Made by a program: the position numbers and the translations under genes
In this document: in pieces, positions 11,864 to 19,719 of the stretch
Numbering within the stretch: the first letter of the stretch is position 1
Layout: each line of letters opens with the position of its first letter
The notes under the pieces: model-generated
The model's input: only the letters and a program-made list of their open reading frames with translations
Database searches by the model: none
What the model was told of the DNA's origin: nothing
DNA from: Marmoricola sp.
GTDB lineage: Bacteria > Actinomycetota > Actinomycetes > Propionibacteriales > Nocardioidaceae
Direction: 5' to 3'
Length of the DNA stretch: 48,130 bases
NCBI RefSeq assembly: GCF_025965215.1
Contig: NZ_JAOPXI010000185.1
Location: 1 to 48,130 of the forward strand

Positions 11864-11910
11864 GATTGTCCTACACTCCGGATACCGGCACACCGTCGTG
11901 CTGGACAATC
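11864..11910 (+). promoter_or_regulatory. ald promoter/operator with flanking inverted repeat
   Basis: Perfect 8-bp inverted arms, GATTGTCC (11864-11871) and GGACAATC (11903-11910), are separated by 31 bases. A -10-like TACACT (11872-11877) begins right after the left arm. A symmetric site straddling the promoter suggests a dimeric or multimeric regulator. In mycobacteria ald is controlled by the Lrp/AsnC protein AldR; no aldR gene lies in this window. Confidence 0.5.
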
Positions 11911-11926
11911 GTCTGGGAGGACAGTC

Positions 11927-13057
11927 GTGAGGGTCGGCGTACCGAAGGAAGTCAAGAACCACGAGTACCGGGTGGCGATCACGCCGATCGGTGTCCACGA
12001 GCTCGTGGCTCACGGCCACGAGGTGTTCGTGGAGCGCGGCGCGGGCCTCGGATCCTCGATCGCCGACGAGGAGTACGCAGGCGCCGGAGCCAAGCTGCTC
12101 GAGGACGCCGACGACGTCTGGGGCCAGGCCGAGCTGGTGCTCAAGGTCAAGGAGCCCGTCGAGCAGGAGTACCACCGGATGCGCGAGGGCCTGGTGCTGT
12201 TCACCTACCTGCACCTGGCCGCCGATCGCCCGCTGACCGACGAGCTGGTCGCGCGCAAGGTCACCGGCATCGCCTACGAGACCGTCCAGCTGCCGTCCGG
12301 TGGTCTCCCGCTGCTCTACCCGATGTCGGAGGTGGCCGGCTGCCTGGCGCCCCAGGTCGGCGCCTACTCGCTGCTCAAGGCCCAGGGTGGCCGGGGGGTG
12401 CTGATGGGCGGTGTGGGCGGCGTCGCCAACGCCAAGGTGGTGATCATCGGTGCCGGCGTCTCGGGCCAGAACGCGGCCAACATCGCGCTCGGCATGGGAG
12501 CTGACGTGACGCTCCTGGACACCGACCTCGACAAGCTGAGGATGTCCTTCTGGCGCTACAACAACCGGGTGCACGGGCTGGCGTCCTCGAGGCTGGCCAT
12601 CCAGCAGCAGGTGCTCGAGGCCGACATGGTCATCGGGGCGGTGCTGATCCCGGGCGCCAAGGCACCCAAGCTCGTGACCAACGACCTGGTGGCCCAGATG
12701 AAGCCGGGTTCGGTCCTGGTCGACATCGCCGTGGACCAGGGAGGCTGCTTCGAGGACACCCACCCGACGACGCACGCTGATCCGACGTACCAGGTGCACA
12801 ACTCGACGTTCTACTGCGTCGCGAACATGCCCGGCGCGGTGCCGAACACGTCGACCTACGCGCTGACCAACGCGACGCTGCCGTACACCGTGGCGCTGGC
12901 CGACAAGGGCTGGGAGCGGGCCTGCCGGGAGGACCACTCGCTGGCGCTAGGGCTCAACACCCACGCCGGCGACCTCACGAACGGACCCGTGGCCGACGCC
13001 CACGGGCTGACCTCGGTCTCGCTGGAGAGCACCCTGAGCGGGGGAGTCAGCTCCTGA
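11927..13057 (+). CDS. ald: Alanine dehydrogenase
   Basis: A 376-residue NAD-dependent enzyme interconverting L-alanine with pyruvate and ammonia. Residues known from the M. tuberculosis enzyme are present: Arg15 in YRVAITP, Lys75 in KVKEP and His96 in YLHLA. The NAD-binding glycine motif is [10 protein letters not shown], and [11 protein letters not shown] is the conserved late motif. The start GTG 11927 has GGGAGG at 11915-11920. It is preceded by its own promoter/operator region, so it can be expressed apart from the dipeptidase. It stands between the Nudix hydrolase and xerD, where mycobacteria have no ald. Confidence 0.96.
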   Translation: MRVGVPKEVKNHEYRVAITPIGVHELVAHGHEVFVERGAGLGSSIADEEYAGAGAKLLEDADDVWGQAELVLKVKEPVEQEYHRMREGLVLFTYLHLAADRPLTDELVARKVTGIAYETVQLPSGGLPLLYPMSEVAGCLAPQVGAYSLLKAQGGRGVLMGGVGGVANAKVVIIGAGVSGQNAANIALGMGADVTLLDTDLDKLRMSFWRYNNRVHGLASSRLAIQQQVLEADMVIGAVLIPGAKAPKLVTNDLVAQMKPGSVLVDIAVDQGGCFEDTHPTTHADPTYQVHNSTFYCVANMPGAVPNTSTYALTNATLPYTVALADKGWERACREDHSLALGLNTHAGDLTNGPVADAHGLTSVSLESTLSGGVSS

Positions 13058-13128
13058 GCCAGCCAGCTGCAGCACCCGATGCGGACCTCACGCCCGAAGC
13101 CGCCCCGGTACCGGGGCCCAGCGCCCTG

Positions 13129-14052
13129 GTGCGAGCAGTGCGGACCTACCTGGACCACCTCGGGGTCGAACGCGGTCTGGCAACGAACACGCTCACGTCG
13201 TACAAGCGTGACCTGCGCCGGTACCTGGAGTTCTTGGACGGCGCCGGGGTGGCAGAGCTGGACGCGATCACCGAGCAGACGGTGCTCGGTTTCCTGATGG
13301 CCCTGCGTGAGGGTGACCGAGACCACCCCCCGCTGAGCGCGAGCTCGGCGGGGCGCACGGTCGTCGCTGTGCGCGGATTCCACAAGTTCGCCGTTGCCGA
13401 CGGCCTGGCGACGCTGGACCCGTCGGTCGGCGTCCGGCCACCCAGCCCGGCCAAACGCCTGCCCAAGGCGCTGGCGCTGTCGGATGTCGAGGCGATCCTC
13501 GATGCGGCTGGTGCTCCGGGCACGGCGCTCGCCCTGCGCGACCGGGCGCTGCTCGAAGTCCTCTACGGTACCGGGGCCCGGATCTCGGAGGCGGTCGGGC
13601 TCGACGTCGACGACCTGGACCTGGGCAGCGAGGACTCGGGGGGCACCGTGCTGCTGCGTGGCAAGGGAAGCAAGGAGCGGATCGTGCCGGTCGGCCGGTT
13701 CGCGCGCGCAGCCGTCGCGGCGTACCTCACACGGGCGAGGCCCGGGCTGGTCGCGGGCGGCGCCGGGACGCCGGCGATGTTCCTCAACGCACGCGGGGGG
13801 CGACTCTCGCGGCAGAGCGCCTGGACGGTCATCGTCCGGTCGGCCGAACGGGCCGGCGTCCGTGCCGAGGTGTCGCCGCACACGATGCGGCACTCGTTTG
13901 CGACCCACCTGCTCGAGGGCGGTGCGGACGTCAGGGTCGTCCAGGAACTCCTCGGTCATGCGTCGGTGACGACCACGCAGGTCTACACCCTGGTCACTGT
14001 CGACAGCTTGCGCGAGGTCTACGCCGCGGCGCATCCGCGGGCCCTGGGTTGA
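13129..14052 (+). CDS. xerD: Tyrosine recombinase XerD
   Basis: A 307-residue tyrosine recombinase that resolves chromosome dimers at dif. Catalytic residues are all present: Arg151 (GARISE), Lys182 (GKGSKER), His251 and Arg254 (SPHTMRH), His277 (LLGHAS) and Tyr286 (QVYT). The N-terminal SAM-like core-binding domain covers about residues 4-90. The start is uncertain. GTG 13129 has no Shine-Dalgarno, while the frame stays open back to CTG 13054, which overlaps the ald stop and has GGGGGAG (13040-13046) eight bases upstream; that would add 25 residues. It sits in the Rv1701 position. Confidence 0.95.
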   Translation: MRAVRTYLDHLGVERGLATNTLTSYKRDLRRYLEFLDGAGVAELDAITEQTVLGFLMALREGDRDHPPLSASSAGRTVVAVRGFHKFAVADGLATLDPSVGVRPPSPAKRLPKALALSDVEAILDAAGAPGTALALRDRALLEVLYGTGARISEAVGLDVDDLDLGSEDSGGTVLLRGKGSKERIVPVGRFARAAVAAYLTRARPGLVAGGAGTPAMFLNARGGRLSRQSAWTVIVRSAERAGVRAEVSPHTMRHSFATHLLEGGADVRVVQELLGHASVTTTQVYTLVTVDSLREVYAAAHPRALG

Positions 14053-14074
14053 GTCGATTTCGAGGCTGGCGAAC

Positions 14075-14110
14075 GCACAGGTTTTTGCACAGGCGACCCT
14101 GTGCCTGTGC
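14075..14110. repeat. Nested GCACAGG inverted repeats upstream of parA
   Basis: GCACAGG occurs at 14075-14081 and 14087-14093. CCTGTGC is at 14098-14104 and a further CTGTGC at 14105-14110. The inner pair forms a 7-bp stem with a CGAC loop and the outer pair can close around it. No U-tract follows on the sense strand, so it does not look like a standard xerD terminator. An operator or a ParA-partner binding site is possible. Confidence 0.55.
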
Positions 14111-14180
14111 ATCTGAGCGGGGCTGAATGCACACGGTTTCCCCAGATTTTGCATACGGGCCATCCGGTTGTCTCTTCGCC

Positions 14181-14209
14181 TTGTGACCCGCACCCGTGAG
14201 CCATAGAGT
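14181..14209 (+). promoter_or_regulatory. Primary-sigma promoter of the parA operon
   Basis: TTGTGA (14181-14186) and TAGAGT (14204-14209) are separated by 17 bases, the optimal spacing. Transcription would start near 14216 and leave about 100 bases of leader before the AGGGGAA ribosome site at 14301-14307. The 14053-14314 gap is noticeably AT-richer than its neighbours. Confidence 0.65.
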
Positions 14210-14314
14210 CACGCCACCGCGGGACTTGGCGTCATGTCGACAAAGCCGCAGGTATCCCCGTGCAGGGGCAGGACATCAGCCCGAACGGGCACGAAGGCAA
14301 AGGGGAACCGGACC

Positions 14315-15367
14315 ATGAATGGTGCCGACGGATTTGGCGGTCAGTCCACCAGTGCCTCCGAGGTACCACCCCTGGTCCACAATCCTGTGACGGCAGCTGA
14401 TCCGGACGCCACGGTGCTGCAACACTCCGCCTTCCGCGATTCGTCGGCAACGCAGTCCACACTGGAAGATCCATCAGGTCAGCCAGTGCAGGAGGTCCGC
14501 GTGACCACAGTCGACGACACCGAGATCGTCATGGGCCCTACCGGGCGCCCGATGCCGACGTTCCCCGAGCCCGGTCCCGTCGGTGCGCGGACCAGGGCCC
14601 GGATCGTCTCGATGTGCAACCAGAAGGGTGGGGTCGGCAAGACGACGACCACGATCAACCTGGGGGCGTCGCTGGCCGAGTTCGGACGCAAGGTGCTGCT
14701 CGTCGACTTCGATCCACAGGGGTCGCTCTCGGTCGGCCTGGGCCTGAATCCGCACCAGATGGAGCTCTCGATCTACAACCTGCTCATGCAGCGCGACGTC
14801 GAGCTCGCCGACGTGGTCGTGCCGACCGGTGTCCCAGGGATGGACCTGCTTCCCTCCAACATCGACCTCTCGGCCGCCGAGGTCCAGCTCGTGCACGAGG
14901 TGGCCCGTGAGCAGACCCTCCAGCGGGTCCTGGCGCCGGCGCTGGAGAACTACGACATCATCCTGATCGACTGCCAGCCCTCCCTGGGTCTGCTCACCGT
15001 GAACGCGCTGACCGCCTCCGACGGCGTGATCGTCCCGCTCGAGTGCGAGTACTTCGCGTTGCGCGGCGTGGCACTGCTCAAGACCACGATCGACAAGGTC
15101 CGCGAGCGCCTCAACCCTCGCCTGGAGATCGAAGGCGTGCTGGGCACCATGTTCGACGGCCGCACGTTGCACAGTCGCGAAGTGATGTCCCGCTTGGTCG
15201 AGGCCTGGGGCGACACCGTCTTCCACACCGTGATTCGGCGGACGGTGAAGTTCTCCGACGCGACGGTAGCGGGCGAGCCGATCACCAGCTACGCGACCGC
15301 GTCGGGTGGAGCGGACTCCTACCGGCAGCTCGCCAAGGAGGTGCTGGCTCGTTGGCAAGACGCGTGA
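14315..15367 (+). CDS. parA: ParA/Soj-family ATPase of the scpAB operon
   Basis: A 350-residue ParA-type ATPase. A poorly conserved, probably disordered N-terminus of about 90 residues precedes PTGRPMPTFP and the deviant Walker A KGGVGKT (104-110, with the signature Lys104). LLVDFDPQGSLSVGLG and ILIDCQPSLGLLTVNAL follow. This is the chromosomal paralogue found beside scpAB in many actinobacteria (Rv1708 position), distinct from the oriC-linked ParA. The start ATG 14315 has AGGGGAA upstream; a shorter start at GTG 14502 would keep the ATPase core. It overlaps the next gene by GTGA, which suggests the product works with it. Confidence 0.93.
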   Translation: MNGADGFGGQSTSASEVPPLVHNPVTAADPDATVLQHSAFRDSSATQSTLEDPSGQPVQEVRVTTVDDTEIVMGPTGRPMPTFPEPGPVGARTRARIVSMCNQKGGVGKTTTTINLGASLAEFGRKVLLVDFDPQGSLSVGLGLNPHQMELSIYNLLMQRDVELADVVVPTGVPGMDLLPSNIDLSAAEVQLVHEVAREQTLQRVLAPALENYDIILIDCQPSLGLLTVNALTASDGVIVPLECEYFALRGVALLKTTIDKVRERLNPRLEIEGVLGTMFDGRTLHSREVMSRLVEAWGDTVFHTVIRRTVKFSDATVAGEPITSYATASGGADSYRQLAKEVLARWQDA

Positions 15368-15729
15368 GCCTGCCCACCGCTGACGACCTGTTCCGCCCCA
15401 CTGTCGAGGAGACCGAGGACGAGTCTCCCGTCGCCGCGGTCACGGAGCCGGCGGTCAAGGCTGTTCCGAAGGCGACGGCTGTGCCGAAGGGCGCTGCCAA
15501 GAACTCTCGGCGACCCTCCAGCGGGCGGGTGCGGCACGACGAGAAGATGACGGTGTACGTCACCGCTGACGAGCTCGTCGACATCGAGCACGCCCGGCTG
15601 ATGCTTCGGCGCGACCACGGACTGGCCGTCGACCGTGGCCGGCTGGTCAGGGAAGCGCTGGCGATCGTGCTCGCCGACCTCGAGCGGCACGGGGACGACA
15701 GCGAGCTCATCCGTCGGTTGCTGGGATGA
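15364..15729 (+). CDS. Small ribbon-helix-helix-like protein, possible ParA partner
   Basis: A 121-residue protein. Residues 1-58 are acidic then Lys/Pro/Ala-rich and probably disordered. Residues 59-108 have the layout of a ribbon-helix-helix domain: a short strand KMTVYVT, helix ADELVDIEHARLMLRR, a turn, then helix DRGRLVREALAIVLADLE. A disordered basic tail plus an RHH domain is how ParG-type centromere-binding partners of ParA ATPases are built. This assignment is structural inference, not recognised homology. It overlaps parA at GTGA and overlaps scpA by four bases (ATGA). Confidence 0.72.
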   Translation: MSLPTADDLFRPTVEETEDESPVAAVTEPAVKAVPKATAVPKGAAKNSRRPSSGRVRHDEKMTVYVTADELVDIEHARLMLRRDHGLAVDRGRLVREALAIVLADLERHGDDSELIRRLLG

Positions 15730-16631
15730 GCTCGACCACCGTCGCCAGCTCGAGCCTCGATGCCGGGGCCATCGGAGAACCCGGGCTCGAGGTCGGGTTC
15801 GCGGTGCGGCTGGACAACTTCGAAGGTCCGTTCGACCTGCTGCTGAGCCTGATCAGCAAGCACAAGATGGACGTCACCGAGGTGGCGCTCTCACGGGTGA
15901 CCGATGAGTTCATCGCGCACATCAAGGCCGGCGGCGAGGTCTGGGACCTCGAGCAGACGACGTCGTTCCTGCTGGTCGCCTCGACCTTGCTGGACCTGAA
16001 GGCCGCCCGGTTGCTGCCGTCGGGAGACATCGAGGACGAGGACGACCTGGCGCTGCTCGAAGCACGCGACCTGCTCTTCGCCCGCCTGCTGCAGTACCGG
16101 GCCTAAAAGAAGGTCGCCTCGGTGATGGAGCGCCGGATCGAGGCCGAGGCCCTGCGCTTCCCCAGGGCCGTCGGACTCGACGACCGGTTCGCGACGTTGC
16201 TGCCCGAGGTGCTCATCGGACTGGGCCTGGAGGAGTTCGCCGGGCTGGCGGCCCGTGCGCTCGAGCCCAAGCCGGTCCCGGAGCTGTCCTTGGCGCACAT
16301 CCACGCCCCGGCAGTGAGCGTGCGCGAGCAGGCGCACCTGGTGGTGGAGCGGTTGCGGGTGCACGGCACGCTGACCTTCCGCAAGCTCGCCGCGGACGCA
16401 CCTGACACGATGACCCGGGTCGCCCGGTTCCTCGCACTGCTGGAGCTGTTTCGCGAGGGCGTCCTGGCCTTCGACCAGGTCACGCCGCTGGGCGAGCTGA
16501 CCGTCCGCTGGACCGGCGGTGAGGACGAGGAGATCGAGATCAACGACGAGTTCGACGGCACGCCGCTCTCCCCGGACCCGGGCACGGCCCTGCATGACAC
16601 GACCGGCGAGACAGAAAGCAGTGACGCATGA
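15726..16631 (+). pseudogene. scpA: scpA (SMC kleisin) interrupted by an in-frame TAA
   Basis: Bases 15726-16106 encode 126 residues of ScpA up to LLFARLLQYRA, where TAA (16104-16106) stands for the Tyr codon TAC expected in LLQYRAYKKV. The same frame continues from AAGAAG without any shift to 16631 and encodes the remainder, VMERRIEAEAL through a winged-helix C-terminus (LRVHGTLTFRKLA). Full length would be 301 residues, normal for actinobacterial ScpA. A single base change (C to A) explains it. Either the gene is truly broken, or it is a sequence error, or it is translated as two pieces: AGAAGG (16108-16113) lies eight bases before GTG 16122. ScpA links SMC heads and binds ScpB, encoded next with an ATGA overlap. 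Confidence 0.88.
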
Positions 16632-17362
16632 CCGAGACCCAGGTCGAGGACCAGACGGCCGAGGACGCCGAGATGTTCGAGCCGATCGAGAGCGGTGCTG
16701 ACGAGCAGCGTGAATCCGAGGGGGAGACCCTCTCGATCCCGCTCGCCGACCTGCGACCGGCGCTGGAAGCCGTTCTCATGGTCGCCGACCAGCCGCTCGA
16801 CGAGGTCAGCCTGGCCACTGCAGTCGGCTACCCGACCACCGAGGTGGTCGAGGCGCTGCACATCCTGGCCGCGGAGTACGACGAGCAGGTGCGCGGGTTC
16901 GAGCTGCGCAACGTCGCGGGTGGCTGGCGGTACTACACCCGCGAGGAATTCGCCCCTGTGGTCGAGAAGTTCGTGCTCGAGGGACAGCAGGCGCGGCTGA
17001 CCCAGGCCGCCCTCGAGACCCTTGCCGTGGTTGCCTACAAGCAGCCGGTCAGCCGGAGCCGCGTCTCCGCGATCCGCGGGGTCAACGTCGACGGCGTGAT
17101 GCGCACGCTGCTGACCCGCGGTCTCGTCGAGGAGGCAGGGACCGACTCCGAGACCGGCGCCCATCTGTACCGCACGACGGTGTACTTCCTCGAGAGGATC
17201 GGGATCACCTCGCTCGACGAGCTGCCCGAGCTTGCGCCGTACGTCCCGGACATGGACGAGTTCGACTTCGACGAGGAGCTCGCCGCCGCGGTGACACCCG
17301 AGGCCGTGGTCGAAGAGACCGAAGCGGCAGCCGGCGAGTTCGAGCCCGCCGACGATGCCTGA
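16628..17362 (+). CDS. scpB: Segregation and condensation protein ScpB
   Basis: A 244-residue kleisin-interacting winged-helix protein of the SMC-ScpAB condensin. The first 40 residues are an acidic tail. Two winged-helix domains follow (about residues 42-115 and 116-195), with LRPALEAVLMVADQPLD, TQAALETLAVVAYKQPVSR and IRGVNVDGVMRTLL as family motifs. A long Glu-rich C-terminal tail ends the protein. ATG 16628 overlaps the scpA stop, and the last eight bases overlap the pseudouridine synthase. The gene is intact although scpA is interrupted. Confidence 0.95.
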   Translation: MTETQVEDQTAEDAEMFEPIESGADEQRESEGETLSIPLADLRPALEAVLMVADQPLDEVSLATAVGYPTTEVVEALHILAAEYDEQVRGFELRNVAGGWRYYTREEFAPVVEKFVLEGQQARLTQAALETLAVVAYKQPVSRSRVSAIRGVNVDGVMRTLLTRGLVEEAGTDSETGAHLYRTTVYFLERIGITSLDELPELAPYVPDMDEFDFDEELAAAVTPEAVVEETEAAAGEFEPADDA

Positions 17363-18122
17363 GCAGGAGCCGCAGAACCTGCCCGACCTCGACGAGGACG
17401 GACTGATCCGGTTGCAGAAGCTGCTCGCCACCTCCGGGGTCGCGAGCCGTCGCAAGTGCGAGGAGCTGATGCTCGCCGGCGAGGTCGAGGTGGACGGCGA
17501 GATCGTCACCCGTCTCGGAACGAAGGTGGATCCCCGGGTCGCTGTCATCCGGGTCTCGGGCAAGCGGCTGCCGCCGATCAGCCCGAACGTCTACCTGGTG
17601 CTGAACAAGCCGCGCGGGGTCGTGTCGACGATGTCCGACCCCGAGGGCCGTCCATCGCTCGCCGAGTACGTGGCGGACCGTCCGGAGCGGCTGTTCCACG
17701 TCGGGCGCCTGGACACCGACACCGACGGGCTGCTGCTGCTGACCAACGACGGGGACTTCGCGCAACGGCTGGCCCACCCGTCGTACGAGGTGGAGAAGAC
17801 GTACGTCGCCGAGGTCGCGGGATCCGTGGACAAGAGCACCGTCAAGACCCTGCTGGCGGGCGTCGTGCTGGAGGACGGCCCCGTCGAGGTGCGCCGTGCC
17901 CGGGTGATCTCGACGACCGCCAACCGTGGCATCGTCGAACTGGTGATCCACGAGGGCCGCAATCGGATCGTGCGCCGCCTGTTCGACGAGATCGGGCACC
18001 CTGTCCAGCGCCTGACGCGGACCGCGATCGGTCCGGTGCGGATCGGGAACCTGCGTCAGGGAGCGATGCGCGACCTCACCCTCGATGAGGTCGGATCGCT
18101 GCTCGACACCGCAGGCCTATAG
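17355..18122 (+). CDS. rluB: 23S rRNA pseudouridine synthase, RluB/RsuA family
   Basis: A 255-residue enzyme with an N-terminal S4 domain (about residues 18-65, RLQKLLATSGVASRR) and a RsuA/RluB/E/F-type catalytic domain. The catalytic Asp120 is in GRLDTDTDGLLLLTNDG. LVLNKPRGVVSTMSDPEGRP and EGRNRIVRRLFDEIGHPV are further family motifs. By context (Rv1711 position, after scpB) it is probably the RluB-type enzyme acting on helix 89 of 23S rRNA; the specific target is inference. Its stop codon lies inside the -10 box of the following aroH promoter. Confidence 0.92.
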   Translation: MPEQEPQNLPDLDEDGLIRLQKLLATSGVASRRKCEELMLAGEVEVDGEIVTRLGTKVDPRVAVIRVSGKRLPPISPNVYLVLNKPRGVVSTMSDPEGRPSLAEYVADRPERLFHVGRLDTDTDGLLLLTNDGDFAQRLAHPSYEVEKTYVAEVAGSVDKSTVKTLLAGVVLEDGPVEVRRARVISTTANRGIVELVIHEGRNRIVRRLFDEIGHPVQRLTRTAIGPVRIGNLRQGAMRDLTLDEVGSLLDTAGL

Positions 18123-18180
18123 GCTCGGACCCGTTCTGGTTCTGAGCAGATCTGCCCGGAACCCGAGGATGCCAGGAGGA
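18120..18180 (+). promoter_or_regulatory. aroH promoter and strong ribosome binding site
   Basis: TAGGCT (18120-18125) is a -10-like box overlapping the rluB stop codon, predicting a start near 18132 and a leader of about 55 bases. AGGAGGA (18174-18180) ends six bases before GTG 18187 and fixes that start. No clear -35 is visible. Confidence 0.45.
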
Positions 18181-18186
18181 GGACCC

Positions 18187-18582
18187 GTGTCTGTTCGCGC
18201 CGTGCGCGGAGCCACGCAGCTGACCTCCGACACCCGCGAGGAGATGCTCGAGCGGGTCACCGAGATGGTCACCGAAGTGATGTCGGCCAACCGCCTGGAC
18301 GTCGAGGACTTCATCTCGGTGATCTTCACCGCCACGTCCGACCTGGTCGCCGAGTTTCCCGCCTACGCCGCTCGCCGACTCGGGTTCGGCGAGATCCCGT
18401 TGCTGTGCGCCCGCGAGCTGGAGATCGACGGTTCGATGCCGCGCGTTGTCCGGATGATGGCGCACGTCGAGACCGACCTGGAGCGCCGCGAGGTGACCCA
18501 TGTCTACCTCCACGGCGCCGCCGCGCTGCGCTCGGACCTGACCAAGGTCCGCTCCTTGCCCGATGACCAGCCCGATGGCTGA
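18187..18582 (+). CDS. aroH: Chorismate mutase, AroH type
   Basis: A 131-residue monofunctional chorismate mutase of the trimeric Bacillus AroH class, converting chorismate to prephenate. Residues matching the B. subtilis active site are Arg7 (VRAVRGA), the Glu in ELEIDGSMP, Arg89 (PRVVRMM) and Tyr107 (VYLHGA). GTG 18187 is set by the ribosome site and by the SVRAVRGA N-terminus that starts this family. The gene overlaps tyrA, whose product uses prephenate, so the two consecutive steps are coupled. Confidence 0.93.
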   Translation: MSVRAVRGATQLTSDTREEMLERVTEMVTEVMSANRLDVEDFISVIFTATSDLVAEFPAYAARRLGFGEIPLLCARELEIDGSMPRVVRMMAHVETDLERREVTHVYLHGAAALRSDLTKVRSLPDDQPDG

Positions 18583-19651
18583 GCACACCACTCTGACAGG
18601 CCCGCTTCACGTGATCGGCGCTGGTCTGCTGGGGACCTCGATCGGCTTGGCCGCGCGGCGCAATGGGATCGAGGTCTGGCTCAGCGACGCGAATCCCGAG
18701 CACGTCCGGACCGCGATCAGCCTCGGCGCCGGCGAGGTGCCGGTTCCCGGCAGGACGCCTCAGCTCGTCGTGGTCGCTGTCCCACCGGTACACATCGCCG
18801 AGGTCGCCCTCGAGGCTCTGGACACCGGCGCCGTGGTGACCGACATCGGGAGCGTCAAGGCGCAGCCGCTGGAACAGATCGCGGACCAGGTCGACTACGC
18901 CACGCTGGCGCGGTACGTCGGCAGCCACCCGATGGCCGGTAGCGAGCGCTCCGGACCGCTCGCGGCCAGTGCTGCCCTGTTCGACGGCCGCCCCTGGGCG
19001 GTCACACCGCACGTCCACGCCGATCCGGCGGCCGTGAGGCTGGTCGAGGACCTTATCGCGCTGTGCGGCGCGGCCGCCGTCCGGCTCTCCCCGGTCGAGC
19101 ACGACCTGGCCGTGGCCCGGACGTCCCACCTGCCGCACCTGCTCGCCGTACTGGCGGCAGGGCAGTTGACCGACGCCGTTCCCGAGCACCTGTCACTCTC
19201 GGGTCAGGGCGTCCGTGACGTCACCCGGGTAGCGGGTGGTGATCCTGATCTCTACGGCCAGATCATCCGGGCCAACGCGGGAGTGGTCAGTGATCTCCTG
19301 CGGTCGCTGCGCGAGCAACTCGACCTGCTGATCGGAGCCGTCGACGACCCGTCTCCGGACGACCTGGTCGAAATCCTCGCTCGCGGCGTCGCGGGCACCC
19401 AGATCATCCCGGGCAAGCACGGGGGAGCGCCGTTGCAGACGGGACCGGTGTACGTGCTGGTGCCCGACCATGCTGGCGAGCTCGCACGGTTGTTCACCGA
19501 CATCGGCGAGATCGGGGTCAACGTCGAGGACCTGAGGATCGATCACGATCCCGGCCGCCTCGCAGGTCTGGTCGAGCTGCAGGTCGAGGCGAACGCCGCG
19601 GAGCGCCTGCGCAGCGCTCTCGAAGCAAGGAACTGGACCACCCACCGGTAG
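18563..19651 (+). CDS. tyrA: Prephenate dehydrogenase with ACT domain
   Basis: A 362-residue NAD(P)-dependent enzyme of tyrosine synthesis. The Rossmann fingerprint is VIGAGLLGTSIG near residues 17-28. VTDIGSVKAQPLEQI and GSHPMAGSERSGP are diagnostic, and HLPHLLAVLAAGQL begins the helical dimerisation domain. A C-terminal ACT domain (about 290-345, GPVYVLVPDHAGELARLF) suggests feedback control by tyrosine, a family inference. Either ATG 18563 or ATG 18575 may be used; both lie inside aroH. Confidence 0.94.
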   Translation: MTSPMAEHTTLTGPLHVIGAGLLGTSIGLAARRNGIEVWLSDANPEHVRTAISLGAGEVPVPGRTPQLVVVAVPPVHIAEVALEALDTGAVVTDIGSVKAQPLEQIADQVDYATLARYVGSHPMAGSERSGPLAASAALFDGRPWAVTPHVHADPAAVRLVEDLIALCGAAAVRLSPVEHDLAVARTSHLPHLLAVLAAGQLTDAVPEHLSLSGQGVRDVTRVAGGDPDLYGQIIRANAGVVSDLLRSLREQLDLLIGAVDDPSPDDLVEILARGVAGTQIIPGKHGGAPLQTGPVYVLVPDHAGELARLFTDIGEIGVNVEDLRIDHDPGRLAGLVELQVEANAAERLRSALEARNWTTHR

Positions 19652-19664
19652 GCTGCTCCCGGCG

Positions 19665-19696
19665 CTGGACACGTCAGCAGGTGTCCGGACGTTTTT
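19665..19696 (+). terminator. Weak intrinsic terminator after tyrA
   Basis: An 8-bp stem (19665-19672 with 19681-19688, one G-U pair) with an 8-base loop is followed by ACGTTTTTCC. It lies before the cmk ribosome site and may only reduce read-through into cmk-plsC-der. Confidence 0.5.
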
Positions 19697-19719
19697 CCAG
19701 CTTGGTCAGGAGCAGTGCA

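Noticed and set aside
19681-19719. Upstream GTG 19681 as the cmk start
   Set aside because: It lies inside the terminator stem and has no ribosome site, whereas GTG 19720 has AGGAG at seven bases.
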